Notes: a model not told the origin generated them from the sequence alone. Positions 1 through 8,065 are shown, numbered from the stretch's first letter. The stretch is DNA of 11,589 nucleotides from Gracilaria caudata (GCA_030374735.1 JASCIV010000826.1:1-11589), one strand, 5' to 3'. Made by a program: numbers and translations.

Positions 1-1409
1 TATGTGGATTCCTACGCGAAGAGAGTTGGGTGAGACCACGCGCTACTGCAAAATTGTGAAACAGGGACGCGGAGAGACAAAACGCCGTTCTAGGCGGCAT
101 TGACATTTTCTTCGCGGTGAGAGTTAGCGCTCGAAACGGATTGCGCGCTTTTTAGGCCATCGCCGATAAGATACGAAGGTACAAGGGTACCTATGGCACA
201 AATATGTTCACCACCTCCAGCTCAGGGTGCGAAATTCGCACTGCGAATGGAGGTAGCGCTCCACCTTGAAAAACAGGAGCCATTTTGATCAACAAGGGTA
301 ATGGCGAGGCTACATAGTATTTTATATGCACAAAGGCTAGAGCAAAGAGTTGGGCGAAGTAAACTTGCGGTTGTATGTCAACCAGAGTTCGCAAACAGGA
401 AATGCAGCACATAGGGAGTATGCGGCTAGTGTATCTACCGACGGACGGTACCTTCGTAGCGGAGAGAGTCATTGCGGAACAGACTATTTCTGTCGAGAAA
501 GGATTTCCGCACAGACCAAAAAAATGCGAAGGAGGCGCAGCGGGTAGCAAATGTGGTAGAAATGAGTATGTACCCTTCTTATTGGGGCGGCTGGCGGTGC
601 AGCGCCGAAGGAGAGAGATACAGAGTGAGATGGAAACACGTAACATGGGCAACAGAGCTTTATTAGAACTGACGTCTTGTTGAAATGTAAAGCACGACTT
701 CACAGCATCATGATCGTCATGATGTGTGGTTGGCGTTTCACACACGCTCGCGTTCGACGCTGTATCCGCGCGTCGCGCCCAGGAAGCGTCTTTGAGTGTC
801 GTTCCTCGCGAATGTCTAACATTAACCTTCTGTGCGTTCCAACAATTAACATCACCGAGAGCAATGCAAAACGCTTACGTTTTACAACAATTGCTGAATC
901 GCACCTCCTCAAATGCGGCACAAAGAGGGCCGCTCGTCGCTACACGTCTAGCTAGCAAAGTTAGGGTTTCTCGTCCAACCGTGGCGCGGAGATGTCGGCT
1001 CAGCGCACACACCCGCACAACATTGCGAAGCGTGCATGACTGAGATCAGCGTGTGCTTGCGGTGCGGCACGGAGCTGACGACGAAGGGACAGAAGCAGAA
1101 GGGCGGGGGAATGTGTAAACCAGGAGAACGGAGGGCCGGGAGGCCAGTGCGGCGGTCTCGAGACCCTTGTCGAGCAGCGGCAAGCGCGGCGCGGATCCCC
1201 CTAAATGTACACGTTGCGAGCGCACCCTAAAAAAAACCGCCGCGCGCAGCACCAATCCAGCAGGGCTTGTCGCTAGCGCCTTTTCACGCGCGCACAACAG
1301 CGACGTTCACCACGCGCTCTCATGCCGCCCATACCGTGCCGTGTGCTACTTTCGCAGGATACACCCGAGTGAGACCGCTCTCTCTCCGCCCTCGCCTTGT
1401 TCCGGCATC
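1..1409. other. Spacer with no supportable gene
   Basis: I see no recognisable gene in this stretch. Two overlapping frames are open: about 150 codons on the minus strand from an ATG near 646 down to 191, and about 102 codons on the plus strand from 375 to 683. Neither shows a family motif and they overlap each other on opposite strands, so at most one could be real. A short plus-strand frame from an ATG at 1036 encodes a CLRCGTEL motif. A different frame near 1203-1230 encodes the similar CTRCERTL. Part of the stretch is probably promoter and 5' leader for the gene at 1410. The first 40 bases could be the end of an exon (a GGTGAGA donor-like site lies near 29-35), but this cannot be shown from the window. 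Confidence 0.5.
706..724. repeat. Perfect 8-bp palindrome, 3-nt centre
   Basis: The arms catcatga (706-713) and tcatgatg (717-724) are perfect reverse complements around tcg. The site lies in a spacer with no assigned gene. It could form a small hairpin or be a dyad protein-binding site, but a repeat of this size can also arise by chance. Confidence 0.5.
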
Positions 1410-2696
1410 ATGCTCCATGCCCAGGACCATTCCATGTTGGCTTATGATGCGCGCGCTATTCCATTGCCGCCTCTTCGTCGCATACATCGCGCCCCCACGC
1501 GCCATACCGTCATTCACCTAGTGCGTTCACCGGACGTAAACCTATCGTCTACCAATCTCATCCTCATCGCCAGGACCGACGCGTGTTCAATCCCATTAAT
1601 CGTCAGTGCAATCCGTCGCTACTTACTTCCCACTCGTACTAGAAGGATTCATGATGTGTCCCACCCCCTGCAACTTCTATACAAACTTGTATTATGCGTG
1701 CCCTACTTCTATCGCTACATTGCTTCTCCGGCGTTTTTCAGACAGTTTTGGCGCCTCGGCACGGACGTGGACGCATCGTCTTCCACCCTTTCTGCACCGC
1801 TTTTGCTCGCCGCGTGGGCGCGTGATTTGCGGAAGATGGCGAGGAGAAATGACCCTGCTGCCACTTTCTGGTACGTGACGGCGAGAAATATGTCCAAGGA
1901 ACAACGCCTGCCCCGTGTACCTCACAAGTCGTTTGTGTATCCCGTCACGACCAACATTCTCAACCGTATTGCTGCGCCGTTGACATTTCTCACCCACGAT
2001 GAGACGAAGCGAACTTTGCGCTTGATAAATCAGATGAACAATGGATCGAACGCGCGTTGGAGACGCGCTAGTCGGTTTGTTTCATCTCTATCTACCTCTT
2101 CTTCGCTATCTAGATTGTCATCAACGTCAATGTGCGTGCACATTCCGAACACTCAACAGTGCGTATCCGTTCCCACTCCTGCGCCGCCGGCTAGAAGGGC
2201 TTGCCAGGAAATGAGTGACAAGTTTTTAGCGGTGAAGAGGAGGCATGACCAAGTGGCGTGCATGCGATCACGGCATGCTGATGATTTACTACTGAGTGAT
2301 ACGAGCTTGGCAACATTGGGAGCCACTTCACACTCTTCTGGCGTGCTGAGGTTATCGGAGAAGTTGAAACTGTGTTGTGATGGCGGGAATTGTTGTGTTT
2401 GTGTGGACGAATACTTTTTGGACGAGAGACATGGCATCACTCCCAGCTCGTTCGCAGACTTATTTGTGGACGGCCCACTTGAGCGCCGAGGGGCGGAGGA
2501 AAAGATTGAGAGACAGGTTCTGGAAGCGGTTGAGAGTGTGGGCAACACTATCAAGCTGCCCAGTAATGTGGATCTAGAAGCGTTGCACGCGAAGTTTCGT
2601 CAGGCGGCCGCGGCAGCTACCGCGAAAAGAAGCAGGGGTGCTTTCAGGGCGTCGAGGAGAAACTCCTCGCTTCTTGGTAAGGTTAGTGGTAGATAA
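1410..2696 (+). CDS. Unrecognised basic protein, about 428 aa
   Basis: The frame is open from 1167, but that upstream limit is a TTG. The first in-frame ATG is at 1410 with A at -3, giving about 428 aa ending in TAA at 2694-2696. A later in-frame ATG at 1836 also has a good context (G at +4) and would give about 286 aa. I do not recognise the family. Visible in order from the 1410 start: an Arg/Pro/His-rich N-terminus; an aromatic, hydrophobic stretch (about residues 85-110, containing YKLVLCVPYFYRY); a mixed, probably helical region (about 125-205); a Ser-rich linker (about 215-240); a short Cys cluster (CCDGGNCCVC, about 330-340); and a Glu-rich then Ala/Arg/Ser-rich tail ending in a basic patch that includes RASRRNSSL, a possible kinase site. 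The length of the open frame and its mixed codon use support a real gene. No transmembrane helix or catalytic motif is clear. If the frame upstream of 1410 is used, an upstream exon would be required. Confidence 0.6.
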   Translation: MLHAQDHSMLAYDARAIPLPPLRRIHRAPTRHTVIHLVRSPDVNLSSTNLILIARTDACSIPLIVSAIRRYLLPTRTRRIHDVSHPLQLLYKLVLCVPYFYRYIASPAFFRQFWRLGTDVDASSSTLSAPLLLAAWARDLRKMARRNDPAATFWYVTARNMSKEQRLPRVPHKSFVYPVTTNILNRIAAPLTFLTHDETKRTLRLINQMNNGSNARWRRASRFVSSLSTSSSLSRLSSTSMCVHIPNTQQCVSVPTPAPPARRACQEMSDKFLAVKRRHDQVACMRSRHADDLLLSDTSLATLGATSHSSGVLRLSEKLKLCCDGGNCCVCVDEYFLDERHGITPSSFADLFVDGPLERRGAEEKIERQVLEAVESVGNTIKLPSNVDLEALHAKFRQAAAAATAKRSRGAFRASRRNSSLLGKVSGR

Positions 2697-2875
2697 GATA
2701 GATTAATTTGATTAGCTCAAACTTAAACGTGTTCCCTGAAGAACACCGAATACTTCACACTTTGATTGGCGCACGTAACCCGTCACCAACGCGCTGACAG
2801 TGCCATTGTGAGCGCCGCGCTGAGGAAGCTCGACGACTCTTCACACGTTGCCACCAGCCGACGCACTGATTGATG

Positions 2876-2908
2876 GAACTCGGCGATGGAACGTCCATCG
2901 CCAAGTTC
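2876..2908. repeat. Inverted repeat, 15-bp arms, 3-nt loop
   Basis: The arms 2876-2890 and 2894-2908 are reverse complements apart from one position, around the centre acg. The core is ggcgatgga/tccatcgcc. It lies about 180 bp downstream of the stop of the plus-strand gene. It would fold into a stable hairpin in RNA of either strand. A transcript 3'-end structure, a protein-binding dyad or a remnant of a small inverted-repeat element are all possible. I cannot decide between these from one copy. Confidence 0.75.
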
Positions 2909-3047
2909 TCAGATCAGAACAGCTTGTTTTGTTGACGTGTCGGAAAGATGTCGAAGCTGCAATTGCGTTGTCCTCAATTGATGAGGACATCCGAAACGAT
3001 TGAGCGAATCTGGAACCGGCTAGACTGCTATAGCTTATGCACAAATG

Positions 3048-3351
3048 TTACTTCATCTTTACGGAGCGTTGTCTCACTCTCTTGCTTTTCGTTTCGATCG
3101 TCCAAAAATCTTTGTCATTCCTTTCTCTCAAAAGAAAAGAATCATTTGAGGAATCGAGTTTTCTCGCGGAAAGTTTACCGTCATGTGACAGTTTAAACAC
3201 ATCATCCATGTCTTGTACTAAGTCCTCACTTTCAATGCAAGATGGAATCGATTCTTTCCCTACCAAAGCATGGCTTTCATCGCAAATTATTATGTGCACA
3301 AAATACGAAGGTATCTTGAAAATGCCACCCGAGATATGTCAAGACAAAACG
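3048..3351 (-). other. Possible exon of a small gene or fragment
   Basis: On the minus strand the frame is open from just after a TGA near 3352 to a TAA at 3048-3050. It encodes about 100 residues of balanced, acidic and lysine-rich composition, for example ICDESHALVGKES near the start and a basic end (KSKRVRQRSVKMK). There is no in-frame ATG near its start, so it would have to be a downstream exon. A short upstream frame with an excellent start context (caccATGG, ATG at 3460-3462 on the minus strand) could be spliced to it using a weak donor near 3412 and a ttttcaag acceptor near 3317, keeping the frame. The plus strand is also open across much of the same DNA, which weakens the call. I do not recognise the product. 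Confidence 0.25.
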
Positions 3352-3551
3352 CCCCAGACGAATGGATGGACATTGAATGTTCAGCCTTCTTCCAATGCTG
3401 GCTAGCTTTTAACATGAACAGAATTGCTAACGGCGTTGCTTGGATTGCTTTCGTGCGCCATGGTGATCCACTTCCACTTCTGCCTTACTGCTAAAAGCAT
3501 GCACATGATGAGGCTCACAGTATGAGAGCGATCTCTCAGAGCGTATCAAAA

Positions 3552-3583
3552 GCGGCCAAAATTGGCCATCGAATTTTGGCCGC
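3552..3583. repeat. Perfect 12-bp inverted repeat, 8-nt loop
   Basis: The arms gcggccaaaatt (3552-3563) and aattttggccgc (3572-3583) are exact reverse complements around ggccatcg. The inner part can pair alternatively (ggccaa/ttggcc), so two folds compete. The repeat sits about 195 bp upstream of the ATG at 3778 and could be a regulatory dyad for that gene. It could also be the remains of a small inverted-repeat transposon. Confidence 0.8.
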
Positions 3584-3777
3584 AATGTGAAGCGCGTTTA
3601 ACAACAGGATTACACATCGAGAATGCTCAGAAACATTGACATCCGCATGGGTCATGTATTTCCCATCCGAGTGCGCCATCGGTTCAGATTCCATTGCGTT
3701 CGGAATTACTGCATATCTACCGCACTGTTCAATAAACGAAAAGCGCTTTGCAGTCGCTCCTGGTAACTCATGTCGTC

Positions 3778-4467
3778 ATGGCGAAAGGTGAGCCAGCTAC
3801 CAATCTAGACTTGTCCTACACTTCCACAGCGCCCTCACAATTTATCACACCTTCCGAAGCTGCTCACCATCAAGTGCAACCTGCTATCTCGCCGTTCCCA
3901 ACACATTCACCATCTCCACCACCGCCTGCCGAAGACAACCGCTTCGTCTTTCTTGATAAATTGCCCAAAGTAGTATGGAACGTTGACCCGACCATCAAGC
4001 TCAAGCTTCGCAAATACTTTTATCCACTTGGCGTCACCAGACTCTCATTGGGCGCCGACCTCGACCTCCGACACAAGAAGCTTTCGTTCAAATGGTCATG
4101 GCGCGACCGCATCATTGGCGGTCGTCTAGAGTTCCATGAGGATAAAATCAGCCTCACCAAGACCTTCAACATCGATACTAGGACCAAGCTTGATGTAAAG
4201 GCTGCTTTTGATATTCACTCGCGCAAGACGCTGTTCTCACTTAATGTGCGACCGTTTCTTGGCATTCTCCCGTATGATCGACCGCCGGCGGGTCTGAGTG
4301 TGCGACAAAAGATTCCAGTTGACAAGCGGCTGCAGATTGAATTTCAGGGACGACTAAGTGTCCCAGAAGCTAAGATTTCCAACGACAGTGTGTCCGCCTT
4401 CTCTCTGGGCGAAGGCAATTTCGTATTCGATCTGGAAGAGCTCAACTTTCGATTCTTAGTACAATGA
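3778..4467 (+). CDS. Beta-rich conserved-looking protein, 229 aa
   Basis: The start chosen is the ATG at 3778, in the context gtcgtcATGg with G at -3 and G at +4. The frame extends upstream to 3748 without another ATG. The stop is TGA at 4465-4467. Residues 1 to about 55 are rich in Ser, Thr and Pro (including SPSPPPPAEDN) and look disordered; they could act as a targeting sequence. From about residue 58 to the end, alternating hydrophobic and charged residues (for example TRLSLGADLDLRHKKLSFKW) suggest a run of amphipathic beta strands. No long hydrophobic helix is present. A fold of this kind would suit a plastid or mitochondrial membrane-associated beta protein of the sort found as uncharacterised families in plants and algae. 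That is an impression of the pattern, not a family assignment. The gene is unspliced and ends directly before the decayed YBEY copy on the other strand. Confidence 0.75.
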   Translation: MAKGEPATNLDLSYTSTAPSQFITPSEAAHHQVQPAISPFPTHSPSPPPPAEDNRFVFLDKLPKVVWNVDPTIKLKLRKYFYPLGVTRLSLGADLDLRHKKLSFKWSWRDRIIGGRLEFHEDKISLTKTFNIDTRTKLDVKAAFDIHSRKTLFSLNVRPFLGILPYDRPPAGLSVRQKIPVDKRLQIEFQGRLSVPEAKISNDSVSAFSLGEGNFVFDLEELNFRFLVQ

Positions 4468-4469
4468 AG

Positions 4470-4745
4470 AGTTGTGGATGTGGAAATGCTTTCTCGTCAC
4501 CAAACAATCCAGTAAGTGACTCTAAGGAGCTGACAAGTGACTCCTGAACACTATCCATTGTTTTGTGTCTATCCATCTCCTGTGTGGTGATCGAACACAG
4601 CTAGACATCCCACGCCGTGAATGCGAGCAAGTGCAGTGTTGAAGGATCGCCACTTAAGGTTAACCATTTGCTCATCAAGTTATTTTTATTCATTGTTGTC
4701 CACGGTACAACTCCTCATTGCGAATTTGGAGAGGTATTCATCGCA
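4470..4745 (-). pseudogene. Decayed partial copy of the neighbouring YBEY gene
   Basis: Read on the minus strand, this matches the 3' half of the intact YBEY gene at 5224-5760. The best blocks are 4481-4513 against 5242-5275 (shared run tttctcgtcacca, one base apart at its start) and 4586-4632 against 5342-5389 (shared run gccgtgaatgc). The copy encodes LARIHGVGCLAVFDHHT where the gene has LACIHGMGHLVGFDHRT, and GLFGDEKAF where the gene has GLLGDEKTF. Between these two blocks there are in-frame stops and a net 4-base loss that shifts the frame, so it cannot make the protein. The second zinc-ligand His of HGxxH is replaced by Cys. Weaker similarity continues to about 4740 with a roughly 24-base insertion; the outer limits are approximate. 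The copy is in the same orientation as the gene and about 760 bp from it, which indicates an old tandem segmental duplication rather than a processed copy. Confidence 0.75.
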
Positions 4746-5223
4746 ACTGTTTCTTTCTCCACTGGATAGCCGAAAAACATGTGTTCATGGAGACCGCAAC
4801 TAAACGATGCACAAAAGCACATGTCAAGCGCGGATCAACTGGAATCTTATCTCGCTGTGGGTCTATCATTATACACAGAGCAAAGCCATAGTAAACCGGT
4901 TACCAGGTAACGGCTTACGCAAGAGAGCGGTGATTGTCGTTAGGAGTCCCTTTCCTTCGATATATGGAAGTACACACCGCACCTCGTGTTCAAACGCCAC
5001 AAGAATAAAAGGTATGGGCTTGTGGGCTTACCGGGATATTCCCAACGAGAGGCAATTGATGCTCAACGTTGCCAGACGTTCATGTCAATCCAGCCCCCGG
5101 CGTTGCCTTCCGCCATGAGAATCGAGCTCATCAGAGCAACGGACTTCCGAAAGGCATAAAGATATCGCGACCATCGTAATCAAGATCAGCTGATCTCTTT
5201 CTTTTGCACACGAGGTTTTTATT
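4746..5223. other. Spacer between YBEY and its decayed copy
   Basis: I see no gene here. A plus-strand frame of about 103 codons (4807-5118) has no recognisable motif and is likely chance. The rest of the duplicated YBEY segment may once have lain here, but I could not trace convincing similarity beyond about 4745. A small dyad (gttacc-a-ggtaac) lies near 4899-4911. Confidence 0.4.
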
Positions 5224-5912
5224 TTACCAAAGATATGATCGTGGAAACGTTTTCTCGTCACCAAGAAGTCCAATCTCTGATACAACGGCTCCCACAACGG
5301 TTTCTTCTGCTGTTCTCATCGCTTCATACTCATCTTCCGTTCGATGGTCGAAGCCAACCAAATGCCCCATGCCGTGAATGCAGGCAAGTGTAATATAGTC
5401 TGCATGTTCTACTTGACGCTCTTTCGCAACCTGTTTACAGTACGCAACTGCAATGAAGATTCGTCCGAGGTCTTCCGTCAGCGGTGGAGGAACGACAGCA
5501 CTATCAATCAGTTGCCCAGTATTCGGGTCGAGAAAAGGTGCACTCTTCAACAATGTGGTGACGTCTTTTTCAAACGCCGCGGGAACTCGAGGTTTACGTC
5601 GGGGCTTGTCGTGTAATGGGAATGAAAGAACATCTGTTGTTGTACGATCTGTCCCATAATACCAATTTAAGCGGCGCACCTTCGCATCGGTGGCGAGTAT
5701 GATCGTTGCATCATGCTGTCTGAACTTGCCGTTAAGAAAGGTGTTGCGGATTATTTCAACCTGGAGGAAGCCGAAGACGAGTGTAGTGGAAGAGAAATAG
5801 CTGTTAGCGTGGTCTTTTTTCAAAAGCTTGTGACTAACTGACCTACCTGTTTCTTGAGACGGACACGGTCAATAGAATTGACCCCTCGCATGGCTTTGAT
5901 ATAGACCGCCAT
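5224..5912 (-). CDS. YBEY: Endoribonuclease YBEY (rRNA maturation), two exons
   Basis: This is a metal-dependent RNase of the UPF0054/YbeY family. Family members process small-subunit rRNA in bacteria, and in mitochondria or plastids of eukaryotes. Exon 1 is 5847-5912 (22 codons from the ATG at 5910-5912) and exon 2 is 5224-5760, split by an 86-bp intron. The spliced protein is 200 aa. It opens with MAVYIKAMRGVNSIDR, as YbeY proteins do. TTDVLSFPLH lies at about residues 61-72, LGRIFIAVAY at about 120-129, and the signature HGMGHLVGFDH at 151-161, with presumed metal ligands H151, H155 and H161. The N-terminus and TDVLSFP region resemble animal YBEY. Unusual points: the stretch between LSFP and LGRIF is longer than in most family members and Pro/Lys-rich, and the usual Asp of LGDI is Arg. 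No strong transit peptide is visible. An alternative unspliced reading from 5823 would lose the conserved N-terminus and is rejected. Confidence 0.93.
5761..5846 (-). other. Spliceosomal intron of YBEY, 86 bp
   Basis: On the minus strand the donor reads AAACAG/GTAGGT and the acceptor CCTCCAG/GTTGAA. Splicing falls between codons (phase 0) and restores the conserved YbeY N-terminus, which is the main evidence for it. A GCTAAC branch-like motif lies about 40 bases before the acceptor. The intron happens to contain an in-frame ATG, which gives a misleading unspliced open frame. Confidence 0.9.
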
Positions 5913-7066
5913 CTTGGGAAACAAATCAGAAATATATACTCAAAGAAATGTATGTGTGTCTGTGCACTCTCTTTCACTGTAGCAATACATTTGCAGCAGA
6001 CGCGCTGCTGGTGACAATGGGACGTCTCTGTCTCTCAAGAAACAGACGACAGCGCAGCGCGATATGGTCGTTACAAGCCAAAAGATAAAAGATTGGGTTG
6101 AAGGACTTGTTGCTAACTGCGGCGCTCGTCACGGAAAGAAACTGAGCGGACCGTGCAGGTTAAGAGCACAGTTCTCTGGGAAACCGATGTGCTACGGCAC
6201 GGTGTCACCAACGTATCTTCCGTGGGCAACGTTCTTCTCAAGGCTTGGGCATACGTAGCATGACCCTCCTTGACAGAGACTTCTTAGGATGGCCGTTGGA
6301 AATAATCGGTCTTTTGGATTTTGCTCTTGGCTACGAGCCACGGCTCGTCTCGAAATCGTCAGCGGGATCTTTCCTAACATGTCAAACGATTCAGGCACTT
6401 CTTCCTACGGCGTGTGAAACCGAAAGGAACATAATGCAAAGCACGAAAAACTTCCTATGTGATACCCAGCTGGAAGTAACGTGGTTTCACAGCTCGGGAT
6501 AGGTCAGAAAAGTTTGCATCTATATGCGTCGACCGTGGCTGAAACCCGTCGCAGTCTACATCTGCTTTGTCCTTCAACCCTTCTTTGACTGACGTTAAAA
6601 GGCGACGAATCCTTTGCAAGATCTTGGCTACAAAAGTTCCATGGCCTATAGAACCGATTTCTAGAAGACTCCAGAAGAGGGTCTCTGACATTTTTTCACA
6701 CAATGGGTGAAATTCGTTCTCTCTCTCTCTCTATTTATGGGTATCCTAGCATAATTACGGCATAGTATAGAGCGCTTCTGGTCAAGAAAAGAAACACTCT
6801 CTCACGAAGTAGGTTAGCACGAAACTTGTTTGTACTTTACGACGATTGCTCTGTTGCGGAATCGGATTACAAAACAGGCCTCTGAGGATTAACTAGAGGG
6901 TTATCCCTCTGGTACCTTCCACGGTCCGAGAAGCACAACATACAGAAACCCGGCTCTGAATTCCGGATGGAGTACGTCGTTCACATGAGGTGGGAATGCA
7001 AAAGGTAACGAGCCTCGGAGGGAACGTAGCAAGGTCTGCACCGATCATGAAATTTCCGCCTTTTCA
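5913..7066. other. Spacer with a (CT)n microsatellite
   Basis: This lies between two minus-strand genes, so it should hold the YBEY promoter (just above 5912) and the 3' region of the secreted-protein gene (just below 7067). No frame longer than about 85 codons shows a family motif. A minus-strand frame at 6455-6703 contains GHGTFVA, which resembles a subtilase His motif but lacks the rest of that family. A (CT)7 run lies at 6719-6732. I see no RNA gene. Confidence 0.5.
6719..6732. repeat. (CT)7 microsatellite
   Basis: Seven uninterrupted CT units are seen directly. This is a simple repeat without evident function here, and likely variable in length between individuals. Confidence 0.9.
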
Positions 7067-8065
7067 TCACGGGAGTGGTATTCCGTTGAGATTGATAATG
7101 AATGACGCCGAACCCCCAACACTGAACCCGTTGGAGTCTACTCCTCCGATCATACCGTACTGCGGTGGATCAGCCCACAAGTATTCTGTTTCAGACTCTA
7201 GGGATTGAAATTCAATGCCGTACATTCCGTTCACCTCGCTGAACGCGACGCGGATGCCGTTTCCATTCCGTTCCAGAGGGCTCACACACCATCCATCAGA
7301 GAGGTTGTCCACATAGACATGCTGCGCGCTGAGAGTTGGCGCTGGAGCTCCAGTGCATTCCGAAGAGTCATCGCACGCCCTCCACGACAACGTCTGCCCG
7401 CTGAGACCCTCGATTTGCACGCTTGTTGCTCCGTTTCCGAGACCATCTGAAGGCCAAGTGTACCCGTTGTAGATGGCGCACAAAAAGGTCTCGCTTCTTT
7501 CTGCGTTTTCGTACACACGAACATGAATGAAGCGGTTTCGCAGCCGCTCGTGGTCTGGCCATTGCTTGTGCATGTCTTTCTCTGGCAAAATGACGTTGTT
7601 AGAGTCCACAAACGACGTGACGTTAAACATGTGCGACGCCGAAGCTTGTCCAAATTGGACCTGTCGGTATTGAACGGGTTCCACAGTTTCAGTAGTTGAT
7701 GCTGCCGCCGCCACGTTATCCATTCTCTTCACGCATTGTATCATATCGCTCATCACACAAGATGCCGTTCCTCCAAGTTCCAAAGAGGTAGGAAGAGTGC
7801 CGTTCACCGGGATGGCGCGCGAGCATGTCTCAATCTTGCACATCATGGTACCTAAGCAGTCACAAGTAACTCCATTCAGACTGCATGCTTTCACAGAGCA
7901 GAGACCGTCTGATATCATATGTAAGCATTTGCCTGGCGCGGATAATTCGGAGCAAGCACAATGAGTGCTGTTGTAAATGCATGGTGCTAGATTCCGGCTG
8001 ATGGCGCACATGAAAAGCAAAGACCATAATAGGGCGCAGGTGGTGACGGCAAAATGGACACGCAT
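7067..8065 (-). CDS. Secreted cysteine-rich glycoprotein, 332 aa, family unknown
   Basis: The ATG is at 8063-8065, followed by a clear signal peptide: a short polar start (MRVH), a hydrophobic core to about residue 22, and probable cleavage near CAIS/R. The mature N-terminal part (about 29-111) holds twelve cysteines, including CAC and CDC pairs, an even number consistent with a disulfide-bonded module. A Ser/Thr/Val linker follows (about 117-145). The C-terminal part (about 150-332) is Gly-, Ser- and aromatic-rich with four further cysteines and looks like a beta-sandwich extracellular domain. N-glycosylation sequons are visible as NST (about 32), NGT (about 88), NVT (about 148) and NLS (about 254). 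There is no second membrane helix and no obvious GPI signal, so it is probably released to the wall or extracellular matrix. I do not recognise the family and claim no enzymatic activity. It is unspliced, with a TATA box about 118 bp upstream of the ATG. Confidence 0.85.
   Translation of the reverse strand: MRVHFAVTTCALLWSLLFMCAISRNLAPCIYNSTHCACSELSAPGKCLHMISDGLCSVKACSLNGVTCDCLGTMMCKIETCSRAIPVNGTLPTSLELGGTASCVMSDMIQCVKRMDNVAAAASTTETVEPVQYRQVQFGQASASHMFNVTSFVDSNNVILPEKDMHKQWPDHERLRNRFIHVRVYENAERSETFLCAIYNGYTWPSDGLGNGATSVQIEGLSGQTLSWRACDDSSECTGAPAPTLSAQHVYVDNLSDGWCVSPLERNGNGIRVAFSEVNGMYGIEFQSLESETEYLWADPPQYGMIGGVDSNGFSVGGSASFIINLNGIPLP

Larger units (their letters stand above)
2697..3777. other. 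Spacer with inverted repeats
   Basis: This is the interval between two plus-strand genes. It holds two strong inverted repeats (listed separately) and a weak minus-strand exon-like frame at 3048-3351. The last 200 bases should contain the promoter of the gene at 3778, but I find no convincing TATA box. The caataaacg at 3729-3737 is AT-rich and lies too close to the start to assign. No poly(A) signal of the AATAAA type follows the upstream gene. Confidence 0.5.

Noticed and set aside
191..745. 184-codon minus-strand open frame
   Set aside because: It begins at a GTG, overlaps an open frame on the other strand, and shows no motif or signal. The ATG-initiated part is about 150 codons.
3265..3299. 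CDESH on the minus strand, resembling helicase motif II
   Set aside because: No Walker A or other helicase motifs lie nearby, and the downstream residues do not resemble a helicase core.
3680..3700. ggttcagattcc resembling a tRNA T-loop
   Set aside because: The flanks do not form a T stem, and no acceptor or anticodon arm can be built around it.
5224..5823. Unspliced start for YBEY inside the open frame at 5823
   Set aside because: It replaces the conserved YbeY N-terminus with intron-encoded residues. Splicing 5761-5846 restores the conserved start exactly.
5931..5941. TATA-like atatatact upstream of YBEY
   Set aside because: It is only about 20 bp above the ATG, too close to act as a TATA box with a normal leader.
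5847..6045. 13-bp inverted match (tctcaagaaacag at 6033 against 5847-5859 on the other strand)
   Set aside because: About one such 13-mer pair is expected by chance in a window of this size, and the flanks do not match well.
6455..6703. GHGTFVA in a minus-strand frame, resembling the subtilase His motif
   Set aside because: There is no catalytic Asp motif at the usual distance before it and no Ser motif after it. The frame is only about 82 codons long, and the match is likely chance.
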